A stretch of DNA of 64,000 nucleotides from Pseudomonas sp. BN411 (GTDB lineage: Bacteria; Pseudomonadota; Gammaproteobacteria; Pseudomonadales; Pseudomonadaceae): the NCBI RefSeq assembly GCF_029871235.1, contig NZ_SSOM01000079.1:38420-102419 (forward strand). Reading direction: 5' to 3'. The translations under genes and the position numbers were made by a program. The notes beneath the pieces were generated by a model. That model ran no database searches and was not told where the DNA came from. It worked only from the letters and a program-made list of their open reading frames with translations. Below are positions 42,987-51,201 of the stretch, piece by piece. Within the stretch, counting starts at the first letter, position 1. Each line of letters opens with the position of its first letter.

Positions 42987-44597
42987 ATGTTGACCTGCGG
43001 AGAACTGCTGGTTGAGCTGCTGGAAGGCTTTGGCGTGGATACCGTGTTCGGTATCCCTGGCGTGCACACGGTAGAGCTGTATCGCGGCCTGCCCAATACC
43101 GCTATCCGTCACGTAACGCCGCGCCACGAGCAGGGCGCGGGCTTTATGGCCGACGGCTATGCCCGCGTCTCCGGCAAGCCGGGCGTGTGCTTCATCATCA
43201 CCGGCCCGGGCATGACCAACATCACCACCGCCATGGGCCAGGCCTACGCCGACTCCATCCCCATGCTGGTGATCTCCAGCGTCAACAACACCGAACAACT
43301 GGGCATGGGCGGCGGCCGCCTGCACGAGCTGCCGTCCCAACGCAACCTGGTGTCCGGCGTTGCGGCCTTCAGCCACACCCTGATGCGCCCGGACGAACTG
43401 CCGGACGTACTGACCCGCGCCTTCGCCGTATTCAACGGCGCCCGTCCGCGCCCGGTACACATCGAGATTCCGATCGACGTGATCACCGCGCCGGCCGATC
43501 ACGTACGCCGCAAGCTGGGCGCGCTGCCGAGCCGTCCCGGCCCTTGCTCGGACGCCATCGCGCGTGCCGCCGAAATGCTCAAGGGCGCCAAGCGTCCGCT
43601 GGTACTGCTGGGTGGCGGCTGTGCCGATGCCGGCGCCGAGGCCCAGCGTCTGGTGGAAGCCCTGGACGCGCCCACCGCCTACACCATCAACGCCAAGGGC
43701 GTGCTGCCCAAGGGCCACCCGCTGGCCCTGGGCTGCAACCAGGCCTGGGTTCCGGTGCGCAAGATGGTGCTGGAGTCGGACGTGGTGCTGGCCATCGGCA
43801 CTGAGCTGGGCGAGACCGACTATGACGTGGTGTTCGACGGCAATTTCCGTATCGAGAGCCAACTGATCCGCATCGACATCGACGCTGAGCAGCTGAACCG
43901 CAACTACCCGGCCGATATCGCCATCCTCAGCGACTCCCGCAAGGCCATGGCTGCCCTGGCTGATGCGCTGGGCGCGACCGCGGCCTTCAATGCCGACAGC
44001 GTGGGCTCGCAGCGCGCCGCCGCCGTGCGTGCCGAGCTGGATGCCCAGTGGCCGGAGACCTGGAACGGCCAGCGCAAGGTCCTGGAGACCCTGCAGCAGA
44101 CCCTGCCGGACCTGATCGTGGCGGGTGACTCGACGCAGCCGGTGTACTCCGGCAACCACCTGTTCGAAGCCACCCGCACCCGCAGCTGGTTCAACTCCGC
44201 CACCGGCTACGGCACTCTCGGCTACGGCCTGCCGGCCGCTGTCGGCGCCAAGCTGGCTGCGCCGGATCGTCCAGTGATCGCGCTGATCGGCGACGGTGGC
44301 ATCCAGTTCACCCTGCCGGAACTGGCCTCGGCCGTGGAAGCCGGCGCGCCGATCATCGTGCTGCTGTGGAACAACAGCGGTTACGGCGAGATCAAGCGTT
44401 ACATGAAAAACCGCGACATCCCCACCATCGGTGTCGACATCTACACCCCGGACTTCCAGGGCCTGGCCCGTGCCTTCGGTTGCAACGCCGAGAAGGCCGA
44501 GAACCTGGAGCACCTGGCCGAGCTGCTGAAGACCGCCGCCAAGGCCGACCGCCCGACGGTGATCGAGGTGTGGGAGCACGCGGAGTTCCTGCAATAA
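42987..44597 (+). CDS. TPP-dependent 2-oxo acid decarboxylase, acetolactate synthase-like
   Basis: 536 residues. The catalytic Glu is in RHEQGAGFMADGYAR, the TPP motif is GDGGIQFTLPELASAVEAG...LLWNNSGYGE, and the middle domain is VLLGGGCADAGAEAQRLVE. The MLTCGELLVELLEGFGVDTVFGIPGVHTVELYRGL start matches pseudomonad proteins annotated as 5-guanidino-2-oxopentanoate decarboxylases (AruI type, arginine transaminase pathway) rather than biosynthetic IlvB. GGAGGA ribosome site 7 bases upstream. The exact 2-oxo acid is unsettled; no AruH-like transaminase is adjacent. Confidence 0.82.
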   Translation: MLTCGELLVELLEGFGVDTVFGIPGVHTVELYRGLPNTAIRHVTPRHEQGAGFMADGYARVSGKPGVCFIITGPGMTNITTAMGQAYADSIPMLVISSVNNTEQLGMGGGRLHELPSQRNLVSGVAAFSHTLMRPDELPDVLTRAFAVFNGARPRPVHIEIPIDVITAPADHVRRKLGALPSRPGPCSDAIARAAEMLKGAKRPLVLLGGGCADAGAEAQRLVEALDAPTAYTINAKGVLPKGHPLALGCNQAWVPVRKMVLESDVVLAIGTELGETDYDVVFDGNFRIESQLIRIDIDAEQLNRNYPADIAILSDSRKAMAALADALGATAAFNADSVGSQRAAAVRAELDAQWPETWNGQRKVLETLQQTLPDLIVAGDSTQPVYSGNHLFEATRTRSWFNSATGYGTLGYGLPAAVGAKLAAPDRPVIALIGDGGIQFTLPELASAVEAGAPIIVLLWNNSGYGEIKRYMKNRDIPTIGVDIYTPDFQGLARAFGCNAEKAENLEHLAELLKTAAKADRPTVIEVWEHAEFLQ

Positions 44598-44611
44598 GGG
44601 AGCGGGGGTTC

Positions 44612-44708
44612 TGTGGGGGCGATTTCAATCGCTAAGCGGACCGCAGGTTCGCCCTTCGAATTCCGGAGGGCAACTGCGTTGCCCTTCGCGAATGAATTCG
44701 CCCCCACA
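44612..44708. repeat. REPIN-like element, copy B (97 bp)
   Basis: Same orientation as copy A: ...GGGGGCGATTTCAATCGCT to GCGAATGAATTCGCCCCCACA. It separates the decarboxylase and LacI genes. Confidence 0.8.
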
Positions 44709-44775
44709 GCGATTTGCGCACACCCGTGACTGTTCAGGGATAATGCGCCTCCCCAAAACGGCGCCAGAGGCCAGG

Positions 44776-45804
44776 ATGTCGACCAGGAACAAACCCGCCA
44801 CCCTGCACGACGTCGCCCAATTGGCCGGGGTTTCCGGCATGACGGTGTCGCGGGCGCTGAGCAAGCCGGACATGGTTTCCCAGCGAACTCGCGAGAAGGT
44901 CGAGCAGGCGGTTCGCGAACTGGGTTACGTCCCCAACCTGGCGGCCAGCCAACTGGTCACGCGCCGCAGCGGCATCATCGGTGCGCTGATCACCACCATC
45001 ACCAACCCCATCCTCGCGGCCACCATCGAGATCCTCCAGCAAGGACTGGCACGAGCCGGTTACCACCTGCTGATCGGTGAAACCCGCTTCTCCCAGGAAG
45101 AGGAAGGCAAGCTGCTGCGTGCTTTTCTCGGGCGCCAGCTGGACGGGCTGATCCTCGCCTACGGCTACCACGCCCCCGAAACACTGGAGCTGTTGCAATC
45201 CACGGATATCCCGCTTATCGAGCTCTGGGACCTGCCGGAAGGCGACGCTCCGCGCACGCCCGTGGGGCAGGTCGTGGGCTTCTCCAACTGGGCAGCGGGT
45301 GCCGCGGCCGGTCGCCACCTGGTGGAATGTGGTTATCGCAAGCCGGCGTTCTTCGGCTTCGATGACGAGCGGGAGAACCTGCGCTTCGCCGGGTTCCGCC
45401 AGGCCGTGGTCGATGGCCTGGGCATCGAACCCCTGCGTCTCAACACCTCGCCCGTGCCGCATATCGATGACGGCGTGGACGTGATCCAGCGCTTCGCGCG
45501 TGGCGAAGTCGACTGCGACGGAGCCTTCTTCACCAACGACATGCCGGCGATCGGCGCGATCTTCACCTGCCAGCGCCTCGGCATCCGGGTTCCGGACGAA
45601 CTCGGTATCTGCGGCTTCGGCGACCTGCCCATCGCCCGAGTGGCCACGCCGTCACTTACCAGCGTGCGGATTCCCGCCGAGCGCGTAGCCAATGCCACCG
45701 TGGAGTTGCTCTGCCAGCGTATTCGCGGCGAAGGCGAATGGGATGCCCTGGTGGACGTGGGCAGCGAACTGGTTGCGAGGGAGTCGACAGCGCTGAGTCG
45801 CTGA
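44776..45804 (+). CDS. LacI family transcriptional regulator
   Basis: 342 residues. N-terminal HTH and hinge: ATLHDVAQLAGVSGMTVSRAL, then VRELGYVPNLAASQLVTRRSGI, followed by a periplasmic-binding-protein-like effector domain (GFDDERENLRFAGFRQAVVDGLG, FTNDMPAIGAIFTCQRLGIRVP, TSVRIPAERVANATVELL). It resembles the GntR/GalR subgroup that responds to sugar acids. Start at 44776 has GAGG upstream. Probably regulates the preceding decarboxylase through the operator-like palindrome at 42920, which is inference. Confidence 0.92.
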   Translation: MSTRNKPATLHDVAQLAGVSGMTVSRALSKPDMVSQRTREKVEQAVRELGYVPNLAASQLVTRRSGIIGALITTITNPILAATIEILQQGLARAGYHLLIGETRFSQEEEGKLLRAFLGRQLDGLILAYGYHAPETLELLQSTDIPLIELWDLPEGDAPRTPVGQVVGFSNWAAGAAAGRHLVECGYRKPAFFGFDDERENLRFAGFRQAVVDGLGIEPLRLNTSPVPHIDDGVDVIQRFARGEVDCDGAFFTNDMPAIGAIFTCQRLGIRVPDELGICGFGDLPIARVATPSLTSVRIPAERVANATVELLCQRIRGEGEWDALVDVGSELVARESTALSR

Positions 45805-45821
45805 AGCGCGCAGTGCCTTTC

Positions 45822-45918
45822 TGTGGGGGCGAATTTATTCGCTTAGGGTGGCGAAGCCGCCCCCGTATGTCTCAAGGGCGAACCTGCGGTCCGCTTAGCG
45901 ATTGAAATCGCCCCCACA
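45822..45918. repeat. REPIN-like element, copy C (97 bp, inverted)
   Basis: Opposite orientation to A and B: TGTGGGGGCGAATTTATTCGC at the left end and GCGATTGAAATCGCCCCCACA at the right. It lies between convergent LacI and LysR genes. Confidence 0.8.
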
Positions 45919-45923
45919 GGGCG

Positions 45924-46808
45924 TCAGCGCAACAGCCAGTCGGCGAACGCCTGAACCTTGGCATCCCGACATCCCTCCGGCACCACCAGGTAGTAGTCGC
46001 CACACTCGAGCGGCTCCTGGCTTGCGATCACCAGCCGACCGGCCTTCACCTCAGGCGCCACGAAGTAGCGCGGCAGTACCGTGATGCCGAGGCCGTGCAA
46101 GGCGGCGTCCAGCACGAACTGGAAATGCTCCAGGCGCTGGCCGGGGAGGGCGTCGATTTCCCTGGGCGACAGGCCAGCGCTCTGCAGCCAGATCTGGGTG
46201 GAGGACTTGCCCTGGTCGGCCAGGGCGCTGTGGTGGAGCAGGGGGTAGCGCAGGATGTCCCGGCGCTCGATAACCGGGCCGTGACGCTGGAGCAGTTCCG
46301 CCGTGCAGACCGCCACCATCTCCCCGCCCATCAGCCGTGTGGCCTCGAACCCCGGCCAGTGGCCGTCGCCGAACAGCACAGCGAGGTCGAAGCCCTCCAG
46401 TAGCCCGTAGAGCCTATGCAGGTCGTTCATCACCTGTAGTTCGATTTCGGGGTGCAACTGTCCGTAGGCCTTCAGTTTCGGCAAGAGCCAGCGAGTGGTG
46501 AGCGAGGGTTCGGCGCCAACCCGCAGGCGCCCCGAGTTGGTGGCGCTGATGCGCTGGGTGGCGGCTTCCAATTGGTCCAGCAGCGGGCTGATTTCCTCGA
46601 CGTAGCGGCGGCCGTATTCGGTCAGCAGCAGGCGTTGGCGCACCTTCTCCACCAGGGGGCGTCCCAGCAGGTCTTCAAGGTTCTTGATCTGTCGGCTCAC
46701 GGCACTTTGGGTGAGGCTGAGTTCTTCTGCCGCGCGGGTGACGCTCATGTGCCGGGCGAAGGCGGCGAAGCAGGTGAGGGAGATCATGCTGGGCAGCTGT
46801 CGGCGCAT
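45924..46808 (-). CDS. LysR family regulator, GcvA/AmpR-type
   Basis: 294 residues. HTH: MISLTCFAAFARHMSVTRAAEELSLTQSAVSRQIKNLEDLLGRPL, with the GcvA-subgroup features (VSRQIKNLE, TTRWLLPKL, FDLAVLFGDGHWPG). It is divergent from a class II aldolase gene, with about 115 bp between starts, and is the likely regulator of that gene. Its 3' end abuts REPIN copy C. Confidence 0.9.
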   Translation of the reverse strand: MRRQLPSMISLTCFAAFARHMSVTRAAEELSLTQSAVSRQIKNLEDLLGRPLVEKVRQRLLLTEYGRRYVEEISPLLDQLEAATQRISATNSGRLRVGAEPSLTTRWLLPKLKAYGQLHPEIELQVMNDLHRLYGLLEGFDLAVLFGDGHWPGFEATRLMGGEMVAVCTAELLQRHGPVIERRDILRYPLLHHSALADQGKSSTQIWLQSAGLSPREIDALPGQRLEHFQFVLDAALHGLGITVLPRYFVAPEVKAGRLVIASQEPLECGDYYLVVPEGCRDAKVQAFADWLLR

Positions 46809-46922
46809 GGGAGTTCATTACGATTTGGAATGAATCTGCGGAAGATAAATCGATATCCCGTGACCAGCAAGCGGCCCTAGGCTGGCCGCTTTCGACCACG
46901 CCATTTGCCTGCGGGAGAACCG

Positions 46923-47657
46923 ATGAACACGACAGAACAACAACTGCGCACCGACCTTGCCGCTGCCTATCGCCTGCTGGACCTCAACGGCTGGAGCGAT
47001 CAGGTCTTCACCCACATTTCCGTGCGTCTGCCGGGGGATGAGCCGGCCTTCCTGATCAATCAGTACGGCCTGCGTCCGGAGGAGGTCAGCGCCTCCAACC
47101 TGGTGGCCATCGACGTCGACGGCAACAAGCTCGAAGCCGGTTCGCCAGACGTGAACCCGGCCGGTTTCACCATCCATAGTGCCGTCCACATGAATCGCCA
47201 CGACGCGGTGTGCGTGATGCATACCCACACCATGGCTGGCATGGCCGTGGCGGCGCTGGAGGAAGGGCTGCTGCCGCTGAACCAGACCAACATGACCTTC
47301 TATAACCGGCTGGCCTACTACGACTACGAAGGCGTGCCGCTGGACCTGGAAGTCCGTGCCCGCATCGTCGCCGCCCTGGGCGACAGCAAGGCAATGATCC
47401 TGCGCAACCACGGCCTGCTCACCGTCGGCCGCAGCGTGGCCGAGGCCTACTTCCTGATGTACTACCTGAACCAGGCTTGCGAGATTCAACTGGAGGCGAT
47501 GAAAGCGGGCCGGCCGCTGATCGTGCCAGACCACGATGCCTGCGAATACACCGCGCGCCAGCTGAACAACGAGCGCTATCACCTGGAGAGCGTCGACCTG
47601 GTCTGGCAGGCGGAGTTGCGCAGGCTGGATCGGCTTGATTCGTCGTTCCGCAGCTGA
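46923..47657 (+). CDS. Class II aldolase/adducin family protein
   Basis: 244 residues. The zinc ligands are the HxH in VCVMHTHTMAG and the third His in LRNHGLLTVG; WSDQVFTHISVRLP is the phosphate-site region with the catalytic-type acid further on (EEGLLPLNQTN). The family includes fuculose- and ribulose-phosphate aldolases/epimerases and many decarboxylase-like enzymes of unknown substrate. GGGAGA precedes the ATG; start 46923 is preferred over 46905. Divergent from the LysR gene. Confidence 0.88.
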   Translation: MNTTEQQLRTDLAAAYRLLDLNGWSDQVFTHISVRLPGDEPAFLINQYGLRPEEVSASNLVAIDVDGNKLEAGSPDVNPAGFTIHSAVHMNRHDAVCVMHTHTMAGMAVAALEEGLLPLNQTNMTFYNRLAYYDYEGVPLDLEVRARIVAALGDSKAMILRNHGLLTVGRSVAEAYFLMYYLNQACEIQLEAMKAGRPLIVPDHDACEYTARQLNNERYHLESVDLVWQAELRRLDRLDSSFRS

Positions 47658-47674
47658 GGGCTGGTTTTGCTCTT

Positions 47675-47772
47675 TGTGGGGGCGAATATATTCGCTGAGC
47701 GGACCGAAGGTTCGCCCCTGGAGGGCCAGTGGGGCAGCTGCGCTCCCCTTAGCGATTGAAATCGCCCCTACA
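47675..47772. repeat. REPIN-like element, copy D (98 bp)
   Basis: Left end TGTGGGGGCGAATATATTCGC, right end GCGATTGAAATCGCCCCTACA. Orientation as copy C. Confidence 0.78.
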
Positions 47773-47892
47773 GGGTTTGGAGATCGCCGGGTTGCATCGT
47801 GCATCCGGCGCGAGTCACCCCTCTCCCTTTGGGAGAGGGGCTGGGGGTGAGGAAGCTAGCCGGCCGGCTCCGACCCTCGGATGCAGGCCAGT

Positions 47893-47915
47893 TTCGCGAG
47901 CAAGCTCGCTCCTAC
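47893..47915. repeat. Solo REP of the GTAGGAGCGAGCTTGCTCGC family
   Basis: TTCGCGAGCAAGCTCGCTCC plus TAC: one arm of the element seen as a full inverted pair at 52462-52524. Confidence 0.7.
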
Positions 47916-47927
47916 GGTTGGATTCCT

Positions 47928-48025
47928 TGTAGGGGCGAATTCATTCGCCAAGGGCGGCGAAGCTGCCCCATCGGGGGTTGAAGGGCGAACCTGCGGTTCG
48001 CTTGGCGATTGAAATCGCCCCTACA
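47928..48025. repeat. REPIN-like element, copy E (98 bp)
   Basis: Left end TGTAGGGGCGAATTCATTCGC, right end GCGATTGAAATCGCCCCTACA. Orientation as copy C. Confidence 0.78.
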
Positions 48026-48146
48026 GGGTTCGGCCTCACAGGGTGGCATGGCGTCGCCGGCGCGAGTCACCCCTCTCCTCTTCAGGGAGAGGGGCCGGGG
48101 GGGTGAGGGGGCCGTCAGGCCGGCTCCGCCTTCCAGATCCACTCCT

Positions 48147-48243
48147 TGTAGGGGCGAATTCATTCGCCAAGGGCGGCGCAGCTGCCCCGAAAAGTCCGAA
48201 GGGCGAACCTGCGGTTCGCTTGGCGATTGAAATCGCCCCTACA
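48147..48243. repeat. REPIN-like element, copy F (97 bp)
   Basis: Left and right ends as copy E, with a related middle (GGGCGGCG.AGCTGCCCC...GAAGGGCGAACCTGCGGTTCGC). Confidence 0.78.
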
Positions 48244-48268
48244 GACTTACAACCTTTCATCCCCAACA

Positions 48269-48298
48269 AAAAAGCCCGGGCATTGGCCCGGGCTTTTT
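48269..48298. terminator. Bidirectional Rho-independent terminator
   Basis: AAAAAGCCCGGGC (48269-48281) pairs with GCCCGGGCTTTTT (48286-48298), a 13-bp stem with a four-base loop. It lies 4 bp past the stop of the ABC permease on the minus strand. Confidence 0.92.
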
Positions 48299-48302
48299 CG
48301 TA

Positions 48303-49148
48303 TCAGGCCGGCGCGGTCGCCGCCCTGGTTGTGGCCTCCCTGGCCTTGCGCTCTGCCAGGTACTGCAGCAGTAGCCGCGCGCAGAGCACCAGCAGCGTCA
48401 CCCCGATCAGCAGCACGGAGATGGCCGCCACGCTCGGGTCGACGTTGTCCCGCAGTCCGCCCCAGATGCGGCGGGGCAGGGTGTTGACGTCGACGCTGGT
48501 GATGAACAGGGTCACCGCCACTTCCTCCCAGGACAGCGCAAAGCTGAGCAGGGCGGTGGAGGCGATACCCAGCTTGAGGTTCGGCATCACCACCAGGAAG
48601 GTGGTCTGCATCAGGCTCGCGCCGAGGTTGCGCGAGGCCAGTTCGATGCGGCGGTCGATCTGGCTGAGCGCTACCAGCATGGTCACTACGCCGTAGGGCA
48701 CCACCATCACCACGTGGGCGATGATCACGCCGGGAATGGTGTCGTAGCCGAAGCCGGGAGCGATGCGGCCGAGGTTGGTTTCCATGAAGTAGAGCACCAG
48801 CGCCGAGATCACCGGCGGAATCGCCATGGGCAGCAGCACCAGGCCGATCAGCACGGTTGCCAGGCGCGAGCGCAGGTACCAGATGCCGAGGCTGAAGCTC
48901 ACCGCCAGGGCGGTGGCGATGATGCTGGTGGCGAAGGCGATTCCCAGGCTCTGGAGGATGCTCGCCATCCACTCCGGGTTGCCCAGCAGGGCTTCGTAGT
49001 GGCGCAGCGACCAGTTGCCGTTGGGCATCGACAGGTAGCGCTTGCTGGTGAACGAAACCGGAATGACCGTCAGCAGCGGAAACAGCATGAAGGCCATGGC
49101 CACGGTAGCCAGCAGGCGGGTGGAAAGGCCCGTTTTATGAGTATTCAT
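48303..49148 (-). CDS. ABC transporter permease, PotC-like
   Basis: 281 residues, six membrane helices. The EAA loop that contacts the ATPase is ELASRNLGASLMQTTFLVVMPNLKLGI. It has the PotC/YdcV-type start (LFPLLTVIPVSFTSKRYLSMPNGNWSLRHYEALL). Last gene of a four-gene importer operon (ATPase, binding protein, permease, permease), 6 bp after the preceding permease, and ends at a strong terminator. Type I importer of polyamine-like or amine/amide solutes. Confidence 0.9.
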   Translation of the reverse strand: MNTHKTGLSTRLLATVAMAFMLFPLLTVIPVSFTSKRYLSMPNGNWSLRHYEALLGNPEWMASILQSLGIAFATSIIATALAVSFSLGIWYLRSRLATVLIGLVLLPMAIPPVISALVLYFMETNLGRIAPGFGYDTIPGVIIAHVVMVVPYGVVTMLVALSQIDRRIELASRNLGASLMQTTFLVVMPNLKLGIASTALLSFALSWEEVAVTLFITSVDVNTLPRRIWGGLRDNVDPSVAAISVLLIGVTLLVLCARLLLQYLAERKAREATTRAATAPA

Positions 49149-49154
49149 GTTCGA

Positions 49155-49991
49155 TCAGCCCACCAGTCGGTTGACACGTGTTATGCGCAGCAGCAGCCAG
49201 ATCAGGGCGCTGACCAGGGCCAGCAGCACCACGCTGAGTGCGGCTCCCAGACCCCAGTTGCTGGTCTGGAACATCTGCAGGAAGACGTACTCGGCGATCA
49301 TTACGGTCTGGCCACCGCCCAGCAGTACCGGCGTGATGAAGAAGCCCAGGCAGAACACGAAGACCATGATGAAGGCGCCCAGCAGGCCCGGTACGGTCTG
49401 CGGCAGCAACACCTGCCAGAAGGTGCGCAGGGCACCTGCGCCGAGGCCGCGGGATGCCAGCAGCACGCGCTGGTCGAGCTGGCGCATGCTGGAAAGCAGC
49501 GGGAACAGGGCGTACGGCACCATGAAGTGGAGCATGCCGATGACCACGCCTGTCTCGTTGCGGGTCAGCTGCAGCGGCGAGTCGATGAGGCCGAGGCCCA
49601 TCAAGCCACCGTTCAGCACACCGTTGCTGCGCAGGGCGATCAGCCAGCCGAAGGCCCGAACCAGTACCGAAATCCAGAACGGGATGAAGATGCAGATCTC
49701 CACCATGCGTTGCCAGAACGGCGGGCTGAACACCCAGCAATAGGCCAGCAGGTAGCCGATGACCAGCGCCAGGGTGCTGACCGTCAGGCACAGGCGCAGG
49801 GTGCGCCAGAGCATGTCGTGGATCGCGGGATCGGTGGCGATGCGCTGGTACTGCTCGATGCCGGGCTCCGGCAGGGTGAAGCTCCAACCCACCACGCCGA
49901 GGAACGGCAGCAGGTAGAAGACCACCAGCAGCAGGGGCAGAGGGATCAGCAGCAGGCTGCGCTCCAGGTTGGCGGAGTGGGTTGTGCTCAT
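49155..49991 (-). CDS. ABC transporter permease, PotB-like
   Basis: 278 residues, six helices. EAA loop: LLASRGLGAGALRTFWQVLLPQTVPGL. The N-terminal segment (LLLIPLPLLLVVFYLLPFLGVVGWSF) is the standard first helix of PotB/YdcU-type subunits. It lies between the binding protein (10 bp gap) and the second permease (6 bp gap), in the expected operon order. Confidence 0.9.
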   Translation of the reverse strand: MSTTHSANLERSLLLIPLPLLLVVFYLLPFLGVVGWSFTLPEPGIEQYQRIATDPAIHDMLWRTLRLCLTVSTLALVIGYLLAYCWVFSPPFWQRMVEICIFIPFWISVLVRAFGWLIALRSNGVLNGGLMGLGLIDSPLQLTRNETGVVIGMLHFMVPYALFPLLSSMRQLDQRVLLASRGLGAGALRTFWQVLLPQTVPGLLGAFIMVFVFCLGFFITPVLLGGGQTVMIAEYVFLQMFQTSNWGLGAALSVVLLALVSALIWLLLRITRVNRLVG

Positions 49992-50001
49992 GCGCGGCGG
50001 C

Positions 50002-51117
50002 TCACTTGGAAAGGTGGGTCAGGTACTGTTCCAGGGTGGTGGCGTAGTTGTCGGCATACCACTCCACGTTGAGGAAGATCTGCTTTTTGAAGTTCTCCTC
50101 GGACGCGCAATCCGCCTCGCGTTGCTCGGCACTCATGAGCTTCTGGGTGGCGCCGTTGGACGGGCCGTTGCCCAGCAGTTCGAAGAGCTTGAGCTGGCCT
50201 TCCGGCTGCAGGGCGTGTTGGATGAAACGCATGGCTTCCTGGCTGCCGGCCGGGTTGTCCGAAAGCACCGCCCAGCTGCTGGCATTGAGGAAGGCATTGT
50301 CGTAGCCCCAGCGGATGCGGCCTTCGCTGTCTTCGGCGAGCAGCTTGGCGCGAGTGCTCCAGATGGCGCCCATCGAGACTTCGCCTTCGATCATCAGCTG
50401 CTGGCTTTCCGCACCGGAACTCCAGAACGACAGGACGTGGGGCTTGAGCTCGTCGATCTTGCGCAGGGCGCGCGGGACATCCAGCGGGTAGAGCTGCTCG
50501 GCCGGTACGCCGTCGGCCAGCAGGGCGGCTTCCAACATGCCGTTCATCCACTTGTAGAGGGTGCGCTTGCCGGGGAATTTCTCCACGTTCCAGAAATCGG
50601 CCCAGCTGGTCGGCCCCTGGTCACCGAACTGCTCGCTGTCCCAGGCCATCACGTAGCTGAACAGGTAGCCGGCGATGCCGTGGTCGTGGGACAAGCCGGG
50701 GGCGACCTGGCCACGCTGGATGACGCTGTAGTCCAGCGGCTGGAGAATCTTGTCGCGGCCGAGGGTCATGGCGCTGTAGCTGTCCACGTCCACCACGTCC
50801 CAGCTCGGCTTGCCGCTGGCCAGCTGCGAGCGGATGGCGCCTTCTGTGGGGCCGGCGCCGTCGATGCGCACCTGGATGCCGGTGGCCTTGCTGAAACTGT
50901 CGGTCCAGGCGCGGCGGAAGGCGTCCAGGGCGTCGCCGCCCCAGTTCACCACCACCAGCGGCTTGCTGTCGGCCGCCCAGCTGATGCCGCTGCGCATCGC
51001 CAGCGGTGCGGCCGCCAGCAGGCCCATGGCCTGCATGAAGGTACGGCGGTTGATCTGGCCGTTACGGGCCTTCTCGATGAGGACTTCGATGCAGTCGCGC
51101 TGATGTTCCTGGCTCAT
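50002..51117 (-). CDS. ABC transporter solute-binding protein, polyamine type, Tat-exported
   Basis: 371 residues. The leader carries a twin-arginine motif (NRRTFMQAMGLLAAAPLAM) about residue 25, an unusually long N-region (MSQEHQRDCIEVLIEKARNG), then mature KPLVVVNWGGDALDAFRRAW, the PotD/PotF-like lobe start. YKWMNGMLEAALLADGV and SWAVLSDNPAGSQEAMRFI are typical of type I extracellular binding proteins. The Tat rather than Sec route suggests folding, perhaps with a cofactor or metal, before export. The ATG at 51117 has GAGGA upstream. Ligand unknown. Confidence 0.88.
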   Translation of the reverse strand: MSQEHQRDCIEVLIEKARNGQINRRTFMQAMGLLAAAPLAMRSGISWAADSKPLVVVNWGGDALDAFRRAWTDSFSKATGIQVRIDGAGPTEGAIRSQLASGKPSWDVVDVDSYSAMTLGRDKILQPLDYSVIQRGQVAPGLSHDHGIAGYLFSYVMAWDSEQFGDQGPTSWADFWNVEKFPGKRTLYKWMNGMLEAALLADGVPAEQLYPLDVPRALRKIDELKPHVLSFWSSGAESQQLMIEGEVSMGAIWSTRAKLLAEDSEGRIRWGYDNAFLNASSWAVLSDNPAGSQEAMRFIQHALQPEGQLKLFELLGNGPSNGATQKLMSAEQREADCASEENFKKQIFLNVEWYADNYATTLEQYLTHLSK

Positions 51118-51201
51118 GGGCAATTCCTCGCGTGGCCCGCCCAATGGGGCGCGGCCGATTGTTGTTGTAGGGAGGCAGTCGAATTAATGGGTTTCGCGGG
51201 T

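Larger units (their letters stand above)
47658..48302. other. Repeat mosaic, no gene
   Basis: 645 bp between the convergent aldolase and ABC permease genes. It contains, in order, REPIN copy D (47675-47772), a CCCTCTCCC/GGGAGAGGGG hairpin tract (47816-47851), a solo REP of another family (47893-47915), REPIN copy E (47928-48025), a second hairpin tract (48068-48110) in the same CCGGCGCGAGTCACCCC context, REPIN copy F (48147-48243) and the terminator. No coding evidence. Confidence 0.8.

Noticed and set aside
42942..44594. 550-codon minus-strand frame opposite the TPP enzyme
   Set aside because: No motif; the plus-strand gene has catalytic Glu and TPP-binding motifs.
42768..48243. REPIN copies considered as transposon ends or MITEs flanking a mobile island
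   Set aside because: No transposase, no target-site duplications that I could see around blocks of genes, and each copy has both ends within 98 bp.
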